This document shows, one piece after another, positions 53,908 to 62,955 of a stretch of DNA of 64,000 nt. The translations under genes and the position numbers were made by a program. How positions within the stretch are numbered: the stretch's first letter is position 1; each line of letters starts with the position of its first letter. A model generated the notes under the pieces. The model was given only the letters and a program-made list of their open reading frames with translations. It was not told the DNA's origin and did no database searches. Source of the DNA: Ideonella sp. (GTDB lineage Bacteria > Pseudomonadota > Gammaproteobacteria > Burkholderiales > Burkholderiaceae_C); contig JABTUY010000004.1 in assembly GCA_015075165.1 (NCBI GenBank), forward strand, positions 248,001 to 312,000, in the 5' to 3' direction.

Positions 53908-55743
53908 TCACACCGCCACGCTCCACGGCTTCGACAACAGCGTCGCGCCGTTGATGATGCCGACCATCGAGTACGTCTGCGGAAAGTTGCCCCACAGCCG
54001 GCCGCTCTTCGGGTCGAGGTCTTCGGACAGCAGCCCGAGCCGGTTGCGGCGCGCGAGCAGCGCCTCGAAGCTGTCGCGCGCCTGCTCGTAGCGGCCGATG
54101 CGCGCCAGCGCGTCGACGCGCCAGAACGCGCAGACGTTGAACGCCGTCTGCGGCAGGCCGAAGTCGTCGGGCGCCTCGTAGCGGCGCATGAACGGGCCGT
54201 CGCACAGCGTGCGCTCCAGCGCATCGAACGTGCTGACGAAGCGCGGGTCGCGCGCCGACAGGAAGCCCACCTCGGCCATCAGCAGCACGCTGGCGTCGAG
54301 GTCGTCGGCGCCGAACGCGGCCACGAAGGCCTGGCGCTTGTCGCTCCAGGCGGCATCGAGAATGCGCTGCGCGATCGTGTCGGCGCGCTGGCGCCAGTGC
54401 GCGGCGCGCGGTGCGAGGCCGAGCGTTGCGGCGGCCTTGCCGAGCCGGTCGCACGCGGCCCAGCACATCAGCGCCGACGAGGTGTGCACGCGCGCCTTGG
54501 TGCGCAGCTCCCACATGCCGGCATCGGGCTGGTCGTGCAGCTTCCAGGCCTGCTGGCCGGCGCGCTCGAGCAGCTCGAAATCGTGGCGGTCGGCGCGGCG
54601 GAAGAGGCGATGGTCGTGGAACGCCTGTGCCGCGCCGAGCACGATGTTGCCGTACACGTCGTGCTGGAAGTGCTCGAACGCCTGGTTGCCCACGCGCACC
54701 GGGCCCATGCCGTCGTAGCCGGGCAGCGTGTCGACGGTGCGCTCGGTCAGCTCACGCTCGAGGCCGATGCCGTACAGCGGCTGCACGTGGCCGTCGGTCT
54801 CGCGCACCACGTCGTGCAGCCAGCGCAGGTAGTCTTCCATCGTGCCCACTTCGGACAGCGCGTTGAGCGCGCGCACGACGAAGAACGCGTCGCGCAGCCA
54901 GCAGTAGCGGTAGTCCCAGTTGCGGCCGCTGTCGGGTGCCTCGGGGATGCTGGTGGTCAGCGCGGCGACGATCGCGCCGGTTTCCTCGTACTGGCACAGC
55001 TTGAGCGTGATCGCGGCGCGGATCACCGCGTCCTGCCACTCCAGCGGCAGCGCCAGGCGCCGCGTCCAGTGGCGCCAGTACAGCGACGTCATCTCCTCGA
55101 AGTCGCGCGCCACCTCGTCGATGCCGCCGCTCAGCGTCTCGTCGGGCCCGATCATCAGGCTGATCGGCGAGTGCAGCGAGAACCAGGTGCCCTCGGCCAC
55201 GTAGGTGGGCGGCGCGCTGGTGTTCACGCGCAGCGTGCCGGCGGGCAGCACGTAGCGCAGATGGTTGCTGCCGCGCGTCAGCGTTGGCGCCATGCTGCCC
55301 CACTCGCCGCGCGGGCGCAGCACGATGCGGATGCGCGGGTGTCCGTTCAGCGGCCGCAGCCGGCGCACCAGTTGCGCCGGCCTGAACGAGCGCCCGTGGT
55401 TCTGGAAGCGCGGCGCGAAGTCGGCGATCTCGACGCCGTGGCCGCGGCTGTCGAACAGCCGCGTGCGCAGGATCGCGGTGCCCGCGTCGTAGGCCTGCTC
55501 GCTGCGCTCGAAGCCTTCGAGCTCGATGCGGAACTGGCCGGCATCGGGGTCGTCGGCCGTTGCGCCGAGCAGCGCATGAAACACCGGGTCGCCATCGAAG
55601 CGCGGCATGCAGCACCAAACGAGCCGGGCCTGTGCGTCGATCAGCGCGCCGACCGCGCAGTTGCCGATCACCGCGAGGTCGAGCGTTGCAGGCGGCGCGG
55701 CGTGCGAGGCGGGCCTGGAGGCTGGGCTGGAAGCTGGCGGCAT
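53908..55743 (-). CDS. Glycoside hydrolase family 15 protein (glucoamylase/trehalase-like)
   Basis: 611 residues. It starts with the short family head LDLAVIGNCAVGALIDAQARLVWCCMPRFDGDPVF, followed by a beta-sandwich and then the (alpha/alpha)6 barrel with ETGAIVAALTTSIPEAPDSG, NWDYRYCWLRDAFFVVRALN (catalytic region), and GWRVGNQAFEHFQHDVYGNI-type segments (VGNQAFEHFQHDVYG). Bacterial homologues hydrolyse alpha-glucosides or trehalose. It is divergent from the OtsA gene (108 bp), so it may belong to trehalose or glucan metabolism. Confidence 0.92.
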   Translation of the reverse strand: MPPASSPASRPASHAAPPATLDLAVIGNCAVGALIDAQARLVWCCMPRFDGDPVFHALLGATADDPDAGQFRIELEGFERSEQAYDAGTAILRTRLFDSRGHGVEIADFAPRFQNHGRSFRPAQLVRRLRPLNGHPRIRIVLRPRGEWGSMAPTLTRGSNHLRYVLPAGTLRVNTSAPPTYVAEGTWFSLHSPISLMIGPDETLSGGIDEVARDFEEMTSLYWRHWTRRLALPLEWQDAVIRAAITLKLCQYEETGAIVAALTTSIPEAPDSGRNWDYRYCWLRDAFFVVRALNALSEVGTMEDYLRWLHDVVRETDGHVQPLYGIGLERELTERTVDTLPGYDGMGPVRVGNQAFEHFQHDVYGNIVLGAAQAFHDHRLFRRADRHDFELLERAGQQAWKLHDQPDAGMWELRTKARVHTSSALMCWAACDRLGKAAATLGLAPRAAHWRQRADTIAQRILDAAWSDKRQAFVAAFGADDLDASVLLMAEVGFLSARDPRFVSTFDALERTLCDGPFMRRYEAPDDFGLPQTAFNVCAFWRVDALARIGRYEQARDSFEALLARRNRLGLLSEDLDPKSGRLWGNFPQTYSMVGIINGATLLSKPWSVAV

Positions 55744-55850
55744 CGGGCGAAATTATGTCCGAGCGCGGTCGGCGCGCATTCGGCGGCGGGGGTGGCGGTG
55801 CGGCGGGCGTGGCCGGCATCGTCGTGCAGAATCGGCCGGCAGGGCCCGAC

Positions 55851-58100
55851 ATGAAGACGCTCCAACTGCAACTGCGCTTCCTGATCCCGTTGCTGCTGGC
55901 ACTGGTGGTTGCCGCGCTGGTCGTGTTGCCGGTGATGGACCAGCTGACGCTGCGCTGGTTCTCGCGCGATCTCAACACGCGCGGTACCGCGGTGGCCAGC
56001 GCGCTGTCCGAGTCGATCGAAGAGGCGATGGGCAGCGGCTCGTCGGCGCGCCTGCAGGGCCTGTTCGAACGCGCGGCGCGCGACGAGCGGCTGGTGGCGA
56101 TCGCGCTGTGTTCGCCCGAGGGCAAGCTGGTGCGCCACAGCGGGGCCTACCCGGTCAAGCTGAGTTGTACCGAGGCGCGCGACGCGTCGCACCGGCCCGA
56201 CCAGCGCCTCGAGCTGCCCACCGGCGCGGTGCACGTCGGTGTCTACCCGGTCAACCCCGACAAGCCGGGTGCCGGCAGCCTGGTGCTGCTGCACGACATG
56301 AGCTTCGTCGACCGGCGCAGCCAGGACACGCGGCAGTACCTGCTGATCTTCATCATCGGCCTCGGCCTGGTGATCGCGCTGGTCACGGTGATCGTCGCGC
56401 AGCTGAGCTGGCGTGGCTGGGTCTCGGGCATGCGCGCGATCCTCAGCGGCGAGGGGCTGGTGCGCCCGCTGCTGGCGCCGCGCGAGCTGCAGCCGGTGGC
56501 GATGGAAGTGCGCGCGCGGCTGCGCGACCTGGAAGATGAGTTCCGCCGCAGCCAGGACCTGGTGACGGTGTGGAACCCCGAGCGGCTGCGCGTGCTGCTG
56601 CACACGCAGCTGCGCGGCGACCAGGTGATCGTGGTGTCCAACCGCGAGCCGTACATCCACGAGCGGCACGACGGCGGCGTGATCGTCAAGCGGCCGGCCA
56701 GCGGCCTGGTCACCGCGGTGGAGCCGGTGATGCGCGCCTGCTCGGGCACGTGGATCGCGCACGGCAGCGGCAGCGCCGACCGCGACGTGGTCGACGCGGC
56801 CGACCGCATCGGCGTGCCGCCGGCGTCGCCCGAGTACCGGCTGCGTCGCATCTGGCTCAGCGAGCAGGAGGAGCGCGGCTACTACTACGGCTTCGCCAAC
56901 GAGGGCATGTGGCCGCTGTGTCACGTGGCGCACGTGCGGCCGGTGTTCCGCGAATCCGACTGGGAGCAGTACCGCATCGTCAACCAGCGTTTCGCCGACG
57001 CGGTGGTGCAGGAGGCGCGCGGCGAAGACCCGGTGGTGCTGGTGCAGGACTACCACTTCGCGCTGCTGCCGCAGATGATCGCGGCGCAGCTGCCGCGCGC
57101 GACCATCCTGACGTTCTGGCACATCCCGTGGCCGAACCCCGAGTCGTTCGGCATCTGCCCGTGGCGGCGCGAGATCCTGCACGGCATGCTGGGCAGCACG
57201 ATCCTCGGCTTCCACACCCGGTTCCACTGCAAGAACTTCATCGAGACGGTCGACCGCTACCTCGAGGCGCGCATCGAGCACGAGCATTCGTCGATCTCGG
57301 TGCAGGGCTCCGAGACGCTGATCGAGAGCTACCCGATCTCGATCGAATGGCCGACGCAGGCCGAGCGCGAGCGCTGGGCGCCGGTGGGCGAGTGCCGGCG
57401 CCGCGTGTTCGAGCGCCATGGCCTGGCGGCCGAGACCTGTCTCGCGGTGGGGGTCGACCGCTTCGACTACACCAAGGGCATTCTCGAGCGTCTGCGCGCG
57501 GTGGAGAACCTGCTCGAGCGCTACCCGCAATGGCGCGACAGGTTCGTGTTCGTGCAGGTGGCGGCGCCGACGCGCAGCGAGCTGGAGGAGTACCGCAGCT
57601 TCCACGAACGCATCCAGCGTGCCACCGATCGCATCAACGAGCGCTTCGGCCACGACGGCTACCGGCCGATCCACGTGCTGGCCGAGCACCATGAGCACGA
57701 TGCGGTGACCGAGCTGTTCCGCGCCGCCGACATGTGCGTGGTGACCAGCCTGCACGACGGCATGAACCTGGTCAGCAAGGAGTTCGTGGCTGCGCGCGAC
57801 GACGAGCAGGGTGTGCTGATCCTGAGCCGCTTCGCCGGCGCCGCGCGCGAGCTGACCGAGGCGCTGATCGTCAACCCGTACCACGTGGAGGAGTCGGCCG
57901 ACGCGCTGCACCGCGCGGCGACGATGCCGGTGGCCGAGCAGCGCGAGCGCATGGGCGCGCTGCGCATGACGGTGCGCGAGTACAACGTCTACCGCTGGGC
58001 CGGCCGCATGCTGTCGGATGCCGGGCGCTGGCGGCTGCGCCAACGCATCGAGGCGCGCGTGCAAAGCTACACCCAGGGCGACGACTGGAACGGACGATGA
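55851..58100 (+). CDS. otsA: Trehalose-6-phosphate synthase (GT20) fused to an N-terminal membrane sensor region
   Basis: 749 residues. Residues 1-240 form a two-helix membrane region: helix at about 8-28, periplasmic domain about 30-160 (with paired cysteines [10 protein letters not shown] and LSCTEARD), helix at about 163-185, then a HAMP-like cytoplasmic linker ([15 protein letters not shown]). Residues about 250-749 are the OtsA domain: [13 protein letters not shown] (UDP-sugar site), [31 protein letters not shown] and [15 protein letters not shown]. It makes trehalose 6-phosphate from UDP-glucose and glucose 6-phosphate. Ordinary OtsA is about 470 residues and soluble. The OtsB gene overlaps its end. 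Confidence 0.9.
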   Translation: MKTLQLQLRFLIPLLLALVVAALVVLPVMDQLTLRWFSRDLNTRGTAVASALSESIEEAMGSGSSARLQGLFERAARDERLVAIALCSPEGKLVRHSGAYPVKLSCTEARDASHRPDQRLELPTGAVHVGVYPVNPDKPGAGSLVLLHDMSFVDRRSQDTRQYLLIFIIGLGLVIALVTVIVAQLSWRGWVSGMRAILSGEGLVRPLLAPRELQPVAMEVRARLRDLEDEFRRSQDLVTVWNPERLRVLLHTQLRGDQVIVVSNREPYIHERHDGGVIVKRPASGLVTAVEPVMRACSGTWIAHGSGSADRDVVDAADRIGVPPASPEYRLRRIWLSEQEERGYYYGFANEGMWPLCHVAHVRPVFRESDWEQYRIVNQRFADAVVQEARGEDPVVLVQDYHFALLPQMIAAQLPRATILTFWHIPWPNPESFGICPWRREILHGMLGSTILGFHTRFHCKNFIETVDRYLEARIEHEHSSISVQGSETLIESYPISIEWPTQAERERWAPVGECRRRVFERHGLAAETCLAVGVDRFDYTKGILERLRAVENLLERYPQWRDRFVFVQVAAPTRSELEEYRSFHERIQRATDRINERFGHDGYRPIHVLAEHHEHDAVTELFRAADMCVVTSLHDGMNLVSKEFVAARDDEQGVLILSRFAGAARELTEALIVNPYHVEESADALHRAATMPVAEQRERMGALRMTVREYNVYRWAGRMLSDAGRWRLRQRIEARVQSYTQGDDWNGR

Positions 58101-58870
58101 CCGCGCACGCGATGCGCCAGCTGTTCACGCCGGCCGGCGAGGCCGACCTTGCGGCCGCGCTGGCACGCCGGCCGCTGCTGGCGTTCGACTTCGACGGCAC
58201 GCTGGCGCCGATCGTGGCGCGGCCGTCCGATGCGCGCGTGCCCACCGCCACGCTGCAACGCCTGCGCCGGCTGGCGCACCGGGTGCCCACCGCGGTGATC
58301 TCGGGGCGCGCGGTCGACGACCTGCGGCGCCGCCTGGGCTTCGAGCCCACGCACCTGGTGGGCAACCACGGCGCCGAAGACCCGCAGCGCGCGCGCCCCG
58401 AGCTGCGGAGTTCGCTCGACGGCCTGCGCCGGCGCCTGCTGCCGCTGGTGCCCGAGCTGCAGCACGCCGGCGTGCAGGTGGAGGACAAGGGCGCGTCGCT
58501 GGCGTTGCACTACCGGCTGGCGCGCGACCGCGGCGGTGCGATGGCGGCGATCGGCCGCGTGCTGCAGCCGCTGCTGGGCGAGCGGCTGCACGTGTTCGGC
58601 GGCAAGATGGTCGTCAACGTGGTTTCGGCCGATGCCGACGACAAGGCGGCCGCGCTGCGCCACGTGGCGCGGCGCAGCGGCGTCGGCGCTGTGATCTACC
58701 TCGGCGACGATGTGAACGACGAGACGGTGTTCGCCGCGCGCGAGCCGCATTGGTTGACGATTCGTGTCGGCATCGACGCACCGGAATCGGCCGCGCGCTA
58801 CTGCATCGCCAGCCCGCGCGAGATGCCGCGGCTGCTCGACAGGATCCTGCTGTTGACGAACCCCGCGTGA
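58097..58870 (+). CDS. otsB: Trehalose-6-phosphate phosphatase
   Basis: 257 residues of the HAD superfamily. Motif I LLAFDFDGTLAPIVARP (catalytic D31, D33), motif II VISGRA, Lys in DKGASLALHYRL, and motif IV IYLGDDVNDETVF are in place; the T6PP cap is the segment in between. It removes phosphate from trehalose 6-phosphate. ATG 58097 overlaps the stop of otsA (ATGA), so the pair is translationally coupled. Normal length for the family. Confidence 0.94.
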   Translation: MTAHAMRQLFTPAGEADLAAALARRPLLAFDFDGTLAPIVARPSDARVPTATLQRLRRLAHRVPTAVISGRAVDDLRRRLGFEPTHLVGNHGAEDPQRARPELRSSLDGLRRRLLPLVPELQHAGVQVEDKGASLALHYRLARDRGGAMAAIGRVLQPLLGERLHVFGGKMVVNVVSADADDKAAALRHVARRSGVGAVIYLGDDVNDETVFAAREPHWLTIRVGIDAPESAARYCIASPREMPRLLDRILLLTNPA

Positions 58871-58902
58871 GCGTGGCGGGCCGCAGGGCACAGCGCGCCG
58901 CG

Positions 58903-59841
58903 CTACACGGCGTCGAGAAACGCGTCGAGCGCACGCGCCAGCGCCTGCGGCTGGTCGAAGTGCACCATGTGCCCGCACGGCGACAGCCGCGTGCGCTGCA
59001 AGCGGGGCACGCAGGCCAGCCGCCCCTCGAAATCGCTGCGCGGATAGCGGTGTCCCCACCAGCGGTCGGGGTCGGTCTCGTCGCCTTCGACCCACAGCAC
59101 CGGCGCCGCGATGCGTTGCCAGCTGGCGAGCACCTCGTCCTTGCGATACAGCACCGGGTTGACTCGCTTGTGCGCCGGGTCGCCGAGGATGTGCCATTGC
59201 CCGTCGTCGCGCCTCTCGGCCCAGTGCGGCGCGAGCCACGCCGCGCGCTCGGCGCTGAGCCGCGGGTTGTTCTTGACCAGCCGCGCGGCCACGTCGTCGA
59301 GGCTGGCATAGGGCTTGAGCCGCTGCGGCGACTTCAGTTCGTCGAGCCAGTGCGCCAGGCGCTCCGGCGCCTGTGCCGCCGGCATCTCGGGCAGGCCGAA
59401 GCCCTCGACATTGATCAGCCGGCGCACGCGGTCCGCTCGCACGCCGGCGTAGATCATCACCACGTTGCCGCCCATGCTGTGGCCGAGCAGGTCCACCGGC
59501 GCATCGGGCGACAGTGCGTCGAGCAGCGCATCGAGATCGCCGAGGTAATCGGGGAACCAGTAGCTGTCGGTGCCGGCCAGCGTGCTGCTGCGGCCGAAGC
59601 CGCGCCAGTCGGCGGCGGCGACCGTGCGGGCCTCGCGCAGCGCGTCGGCGACGAATTGGAACGACGCGCCGACGTCCATCCAACCGTGCATCGTCAGCAG
59701 CAGCGGCCGCTCGCGCGTGCACGCGGCCAGTTCGCCCCACAGGTGCACGTGGTAGCGCAGCGTGCGCACCGGCACGAATAGCTCGCGTGCAATGCGGCGC
59801 GGCGTGTAGATGGCAGGGTTCGTGGCCAGCGGTGTGCTCAT
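58903..59841 (-). CDS. Alpha/beta hydrolase
   Basis: 312 residues. The oxyanion motif LLTMHGWMDVGASFQFVAD (HG), nucleophile elbow DLLGHSMGGNVVMIYAG (Ser about 123), an acid in VEGDETDPD and the catalytic His in SPCGHMVHFDQP are all present. It may be an epoxide hydrolase or esterase; substrate unknown. The open frame continues past ATG 59841 to 61023 across the GNAT gene and the dispersed repeat, but that extension is low-complexity and spurious. It is convergent with otsB. Confidence 0.88.
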   Translation of the reverse strand: MSTPLATNPAIYTPRRIARELFVPVRTLRYHVHLWGELAACTRERPLLLTMHGWMDVGASFQFVADALREARTVAAADWRGFGRSSTLAGTDSYWFPDYLGDLDALLDALSPDAPVDLLGHSMGGNVVMIYAGVRADRVRRLINVEGFGLPEMPAAQAPERLAHWLDELKSPQRLKPYASLDDVAARLVKNNPRLSAERAAWLAPHWAERRDDGQWHILGDPAHKRVNPVLYRKDEVLASWQRIAAPVLWVEGDETDPDRWWGHRYPRSDFEGRLACVPRLQRTRLSPCGHMVHFDQPQALARALDAFLDAV

Positions 59842-59901
59842 GCCAGCCACTGTAGTGGAGGCACGGCGCCGGCGTGGTCGTGCCAGTGACAGAATCGGCG
59901 C

Positions 59902-60384
59902 ATGAGCAGCCTCCACACCCTGCGCGCGGCCGAACCGCGCGACGTCGACGCGATCGTCGCGCTGATCCGCGAGCTGGCCGAGTTCGAGCACCTGACGCAC
60001 CTGCTGCAGGTGACGCCGCAGACGCTGCAGCCGCACCTGTTCGGCCCGAAGCCGGTGGCCGAGGCGATGGTCGGCGAGGTGGCTGGCGAGGTGGTGGCCT
60101 TCGCGCTGTACTTCACCAACTTCTCGACCTTTCTGGCCAAGCCGGGGCTGTATCTGGAAGATCTGTACGTGAAGCCCGCGCACCGCGGCCGCGGGCTCGG
60201 CCGCGCGCTGCTCGAGCACCTGGGTGCGCTGGCGGTGGCGCGCGGCTACGGCCGCTTCGAGTGGAGCGTGCTCGACTGGAACGAGCATGCGATCCGTTTC
60301 TACCAGGCGATGGGCGCGACGGTGCTGCCGGATTGGCGCATCTGCCGGGTGACGGGGGAGGCGTTGGAGCGGTTCGGGAGATGA
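59902..60384 (+). CDS. GNAT-family N-acetyltransferase (diamine acetyltransferase-like)
   Basis: 160 residues. The N-terminal RAAEPRDVDAIVALIRELAEFEH and the acetyl-CoA loop [20 protein letters not shown], plus FEWSVLDWNEHAIRFYQAMGA, are close to the SSAT/thialysine N-acetyltransferase subgroup. It would acetylate a polyamine or diamine; the substrate is inferred. ATG 59902 is the family start. It is divergent from the alpha/beta hydrolase gene (60 bp). A dispersed repeat follows immediately. Confidence 0.92.
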   Translation: MSSLHTLRAAEPRDVDAIVALIRELAEFEHLTHLLQVTPQTLQPHLFGPKPVAEAMVGEVAGEVVAFALYFTNFSTFLAKPGLYLEDLYVKPAHRGRGLGRALLEHLGALAVARGYGRFEWSVLDWNEHAIRFYQAMGATVLPDWRICRVTGEALERFGR

Positions 60385-60425
60385 GGGGTGCCTTGCTTGG
60401 TCGGTGTCCGGTGTCCGGTGTGCGT

Positions 60426-61050
60426 GAGTGTGCGGCGCGGCGCGGTGGGCGGTGCCCGGTGTGGGCTCATGATGTCGCGGTCGGCCCTGCGGGCCGACTT
60501 CGCTGCGGTGCTCGCATCGCAAGGGCGGCTGCGGTGCCGCTCGTTGCGGCGCCGAACGCGCTGCAACTACAGGGTCCTCGCCGGTCCGGCCCTGGCGGGC
60601 CGGACGTCCCCGGCGCGGCTTGCAAGCCGCGCCGGCTCGCCAGGCGGGCAAGAGTCCGCAGGGACTCTTGCCCGTCCGGGCTCGCCCCCTTGCGCTGCTG
60701 CGCTCCTCGCCGCGCCATAAATCGCCCACCCCGGGCGCCGCCCACCGCGCAGAACCACTGGTGGCGTGCCACGAGGAGGCATGCCACGGTGGTGCCCGCA
60801 AAGCCGCGGGCGGGTGTGCGCCGGCAGCGACATATGCGGCGCCGAGCAGCGCAGAGCGCATGGCCGCGCGCGCGCAGCGCGCGCTTCGTGATCTGACTCG
60901 CCGAGACTGTTTGAGCGGAACGACCGAAGGGAGTGAAGCGAGTTTCTCGGCGGGCCATGCGATCGAGCAGCGCAGGGAACCCCTCGCGCAGCGAGGGGCT
61001 GCCGCATTCGAGCGCCGGCGCATACCCGCCCGCGGCTTTGCACGCGCGGT
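60426..61050. repeat. GC-rich dispersed repeat, copy B (inverse of 40893-41600)
   Basis: About 625 bp between the GNAT gene and the acyl-CoA synthetase, with no supported gene. It is the reverse complement of copy A over most of its length, with indels in the middle (copy A has about 80 bp more). It includes GCGGCTTGCAAGCCGC and GCGGCGCGGCGCGGTGGGCG-type segments. The copies show visible substitutions, so they are not recent. Low-complexity frames in it (such as the one from 61023 on the minus strand) are not believed. Confidence 0.85.
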
Positions 61051-61098
61051 GTTCGACTGGTGTCGGTAGTTCAGGCCTAGAACTCACGCAGGAGGATC

Positions 61099-62949
61099 AT
61101 GAAATTGAAGGACCGCTACGACGCCATCCACCGCAGCTTTCGTTGGCATGTGCCGCCGCGCTTCAACATCGCCGAGGCCTGCTGCGCGCGCTGGGCGCGC
61201 GAGACGCCCGATGCGGTGGCGATCCGCTATGAGCACGAAGACGGCACGCGGTTGCGCGTCAGCTATGGCCAGCTGCAGCGCCAGGCCGCCGGCACCGCGC
61301 AGTTGCTGCGCAGCCTGGGTGTGCAGCGCGGCGACCGGGTGGCGATCGTGATGCCGCAGCGCATCGAGACCGCGGTGGCCTACATGGCGGTGTTCCAGCT
61401 CGGCGCGATCGCGATGCCGCTGTCGATGCTGTTCGGTGCCGACGCGCTGCAGTACCGCCTGCGCGACAGCGGCGCCGTGTGCGCGCTGGTCGACGAGAGC
61501 GGCATCGCCAACCTGCTGGCCGCGCGCGCCGAGTGCCCGGCGCTGGCGCATGTGGTGGCGGTGGGCGGCGCGCGCGGGCAAGGCGATGTCGACTGGCTCG
61601 ATGCGCTGCGCTCGCAGCCTGAAGCGTTCGACGCCGTCGACACCGCGGCCGACGATGCGGCGGTGCTGATCTACACCAGCGGCACCACCGGACCGCCCAA
61701 GGGCGCGCTGATCGCGCACCGCACGCTGATCGGCAACCTCACCGGTTTCGTGTGCAGCCAGAACTGGTTCGGCTTCGGCGAAGGGACGGCCGAGTTCGAG
61801 CGGGACAGGCCCCTTTCCCCGGGGAAAGGGGAGCGGGGAAAGGGGGGCGTCGGTCCGGGGCGAAGCCCAGCGGCCGGCAGACAGAACACGCAAAGCGTGT
61901 TCTGGTCGCCGGCCGACTGGGCGTGGACCGGCGGGCTGATGGACGCGCTGCTGCCCACGCTGTACTTCGGCCGCGAGATCGTCGGTTACCAGGGCCGCTT
62001 CGATCCGCTGAAGGCGTTCGAGCTGATCGAGCGCTACCGCGTCACGCACACGTTTCTCTTTCCCACCGCGTTGAAGGCGATGATGAAAGCGGTGCCGGCG
62101 CCACGCGAGCGCTACGCGCTGCCGCTGCGCGCGATCATGAGTGCCGGCGAAGCGGTGGGCGACGCGGTGTTCGGCTACTGCCGCGATGCGCTGGGTGTGG
62201 TCGTCAACGAGATGTTCGGCCAGACCGAGATCAACTACATCGTCGGCAACTGCGGCCGCTCGCTCGATGGCGCCGGCCGCGAGGCGGCCGGCTGGCCGGC
62301 GCGCGCGGGCAGCATGGGGCGACCGTATCCGGGCCATCGCGTGGCGGTGATCGATGACGACGGGCGCGAGTGCCCGCGCGGCACGCCCGGTGACGTGGCG
62401 GTGCACCGGCGCGACGTGCACGGCGACTTGGACCCGGTGTTCTTCCTCGGCTACTGGCGCAACGACGCGGCCACGCGCGCCAAGTACACCGGGGGGGTGG
62501 GCAGCGCTTGCGATGCCCTGGGGGTTCCATACGACAGCTGGTGCCGCACCGGCGACATGGCGACGATGGACGCCGACGGCTACCTCTGGTACCAGGGCCG
62601 AAGCGATGACATGTTCAAGGCCGCCGGCTACCGCATCGGGCCGAGCGAGGTCGAGAACTGCCTGGTCAAGCACCCGGCCGTGGCCAATGCGGCCGTCGTG
62701 CCCAAGCCCGACGCCGAGCGTGGCGCGCTCGTCAAGGCCTACGTGGTACTGGCGCCGGGCGCCCGTGGCGGCGATGCGCTGGTGGCCGAGCTGCAGGCGC
62801 ATGTGCGCGGCAAGCTCGCGCCGTACGAGTACCCGAAGGAGATCGAGTTCATCGCTGCGCTGCCGATGACCACCACCGGCAAGGTGCAGCGCAACGTGCT
62901 GCGCAGGCGCGAGGAGGAGCGGGCGCGGCAGCGCGAAGGCAGCGCCTGA
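61099..62949 (+). CDS. Acyl-CoA synthetase (AMP-binding), with in-frame insertion
   Basis: 616 residues. The AMP-binding motifs are IYTSGTTGPPKGALIAH (about 192), SAGEAVGDAVF, NEMFGQTEINYIVGNCG, GYWRNDAAT, SWCRTGDMATMDADGYLWYQ and the C-terminal catalytic Lys motif TTTGKVQRNVLRRR. It activates a carboxylate with ATP and CoA; the sequence is closest to the medium-chain/acetyl-CoA synthetase-like proteins of Burkholderiales. About 38 residues at 229-266 (GTAEFERD...RQNTQS) are absent from the expected family alignment between NWFGFGE and VFWSPADWAW. An AGGAGG site precedes ATG 61099. Confidence 0.9.
   Translation: MKLKDRYDAIHRSFRWHVPPRFNIAEACCARWARETPDAVAIRYEHEDGTRLRVSYGQLQRQAAGTAQLLRSLGVQRGDRVAIVMPQRIETAVAYMAVFQLGAIAMPLSMLFGADALQYRLRDSGAVCALVDESGIANLLAARAECPALAHVVAVGGARGQGDVDWLDALRSQPEAFDAVDTAADDAAVLIYTSGTTGPPKGALIAHRTLIGNLTGFVCSQNWFGFGEGTAEFERDRPLSPGKGERGKGGVGPGRSPAAGRQNTQSVFWSPADWAWTGGLMDALLPTLYFGREIVGYQGRFDPLKAFELIERYRVTHTFLFPTALKAMMKAVPAPRERYALPLRAIMSAGEAVGDAVFGYCRDALGVVVNEMFGQTEINYIVGNCGRSLDGAGREAAGWPARAGSMGRPYPGHRVAVIDDDGRECPRGTPGDVAVHRRDVHGDLDPVFFLGYWRNDAATRAKYTGGVGSACDALGVPYDSWCRTGDMATMDADGYLWYQGRSDDMFKAAGYRIGPSEVENCLVKHPAVANAAVVPKPDAERGALVKAYVVLAPGARGGDALVAELQAHVRGKLAPYEYPKEIEFIAALPMTTTGKVQRNVLRRREEERARQREGSA
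61783..61904. repeat. Palindrome-rich in-frame insertion inside the acyl-CoA synthetase
   Basis: CCCCTTTCCCCGGGGAAAGG (61810 onward; a 22-bp perfect palindrome through 61831) and CAGAACACGC-AAA-GCGTGTTCTG (61882-61904, 10-bp arms) lie within about 114 bp that code for Pro/Gly/Arg-rich sequence not expected in the enzyme. The length is a multiple of three. Similar Ser-Pro-Gly-rich stretches occur where GC-rich dispersed repeats enter coding genes. Confidence 0.7.
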
Positions 62950-62955
62950 ACAGCC

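Noticed and set aside
59842..61023. N-terminal extension of the alpha/beta hydrolase across the GNAT gene and repeat B
   Set aside because: Low-complexity sequence coded partly by the dispersed repeat; the hydrolase itself begins with a normal N-terminus at 59841.
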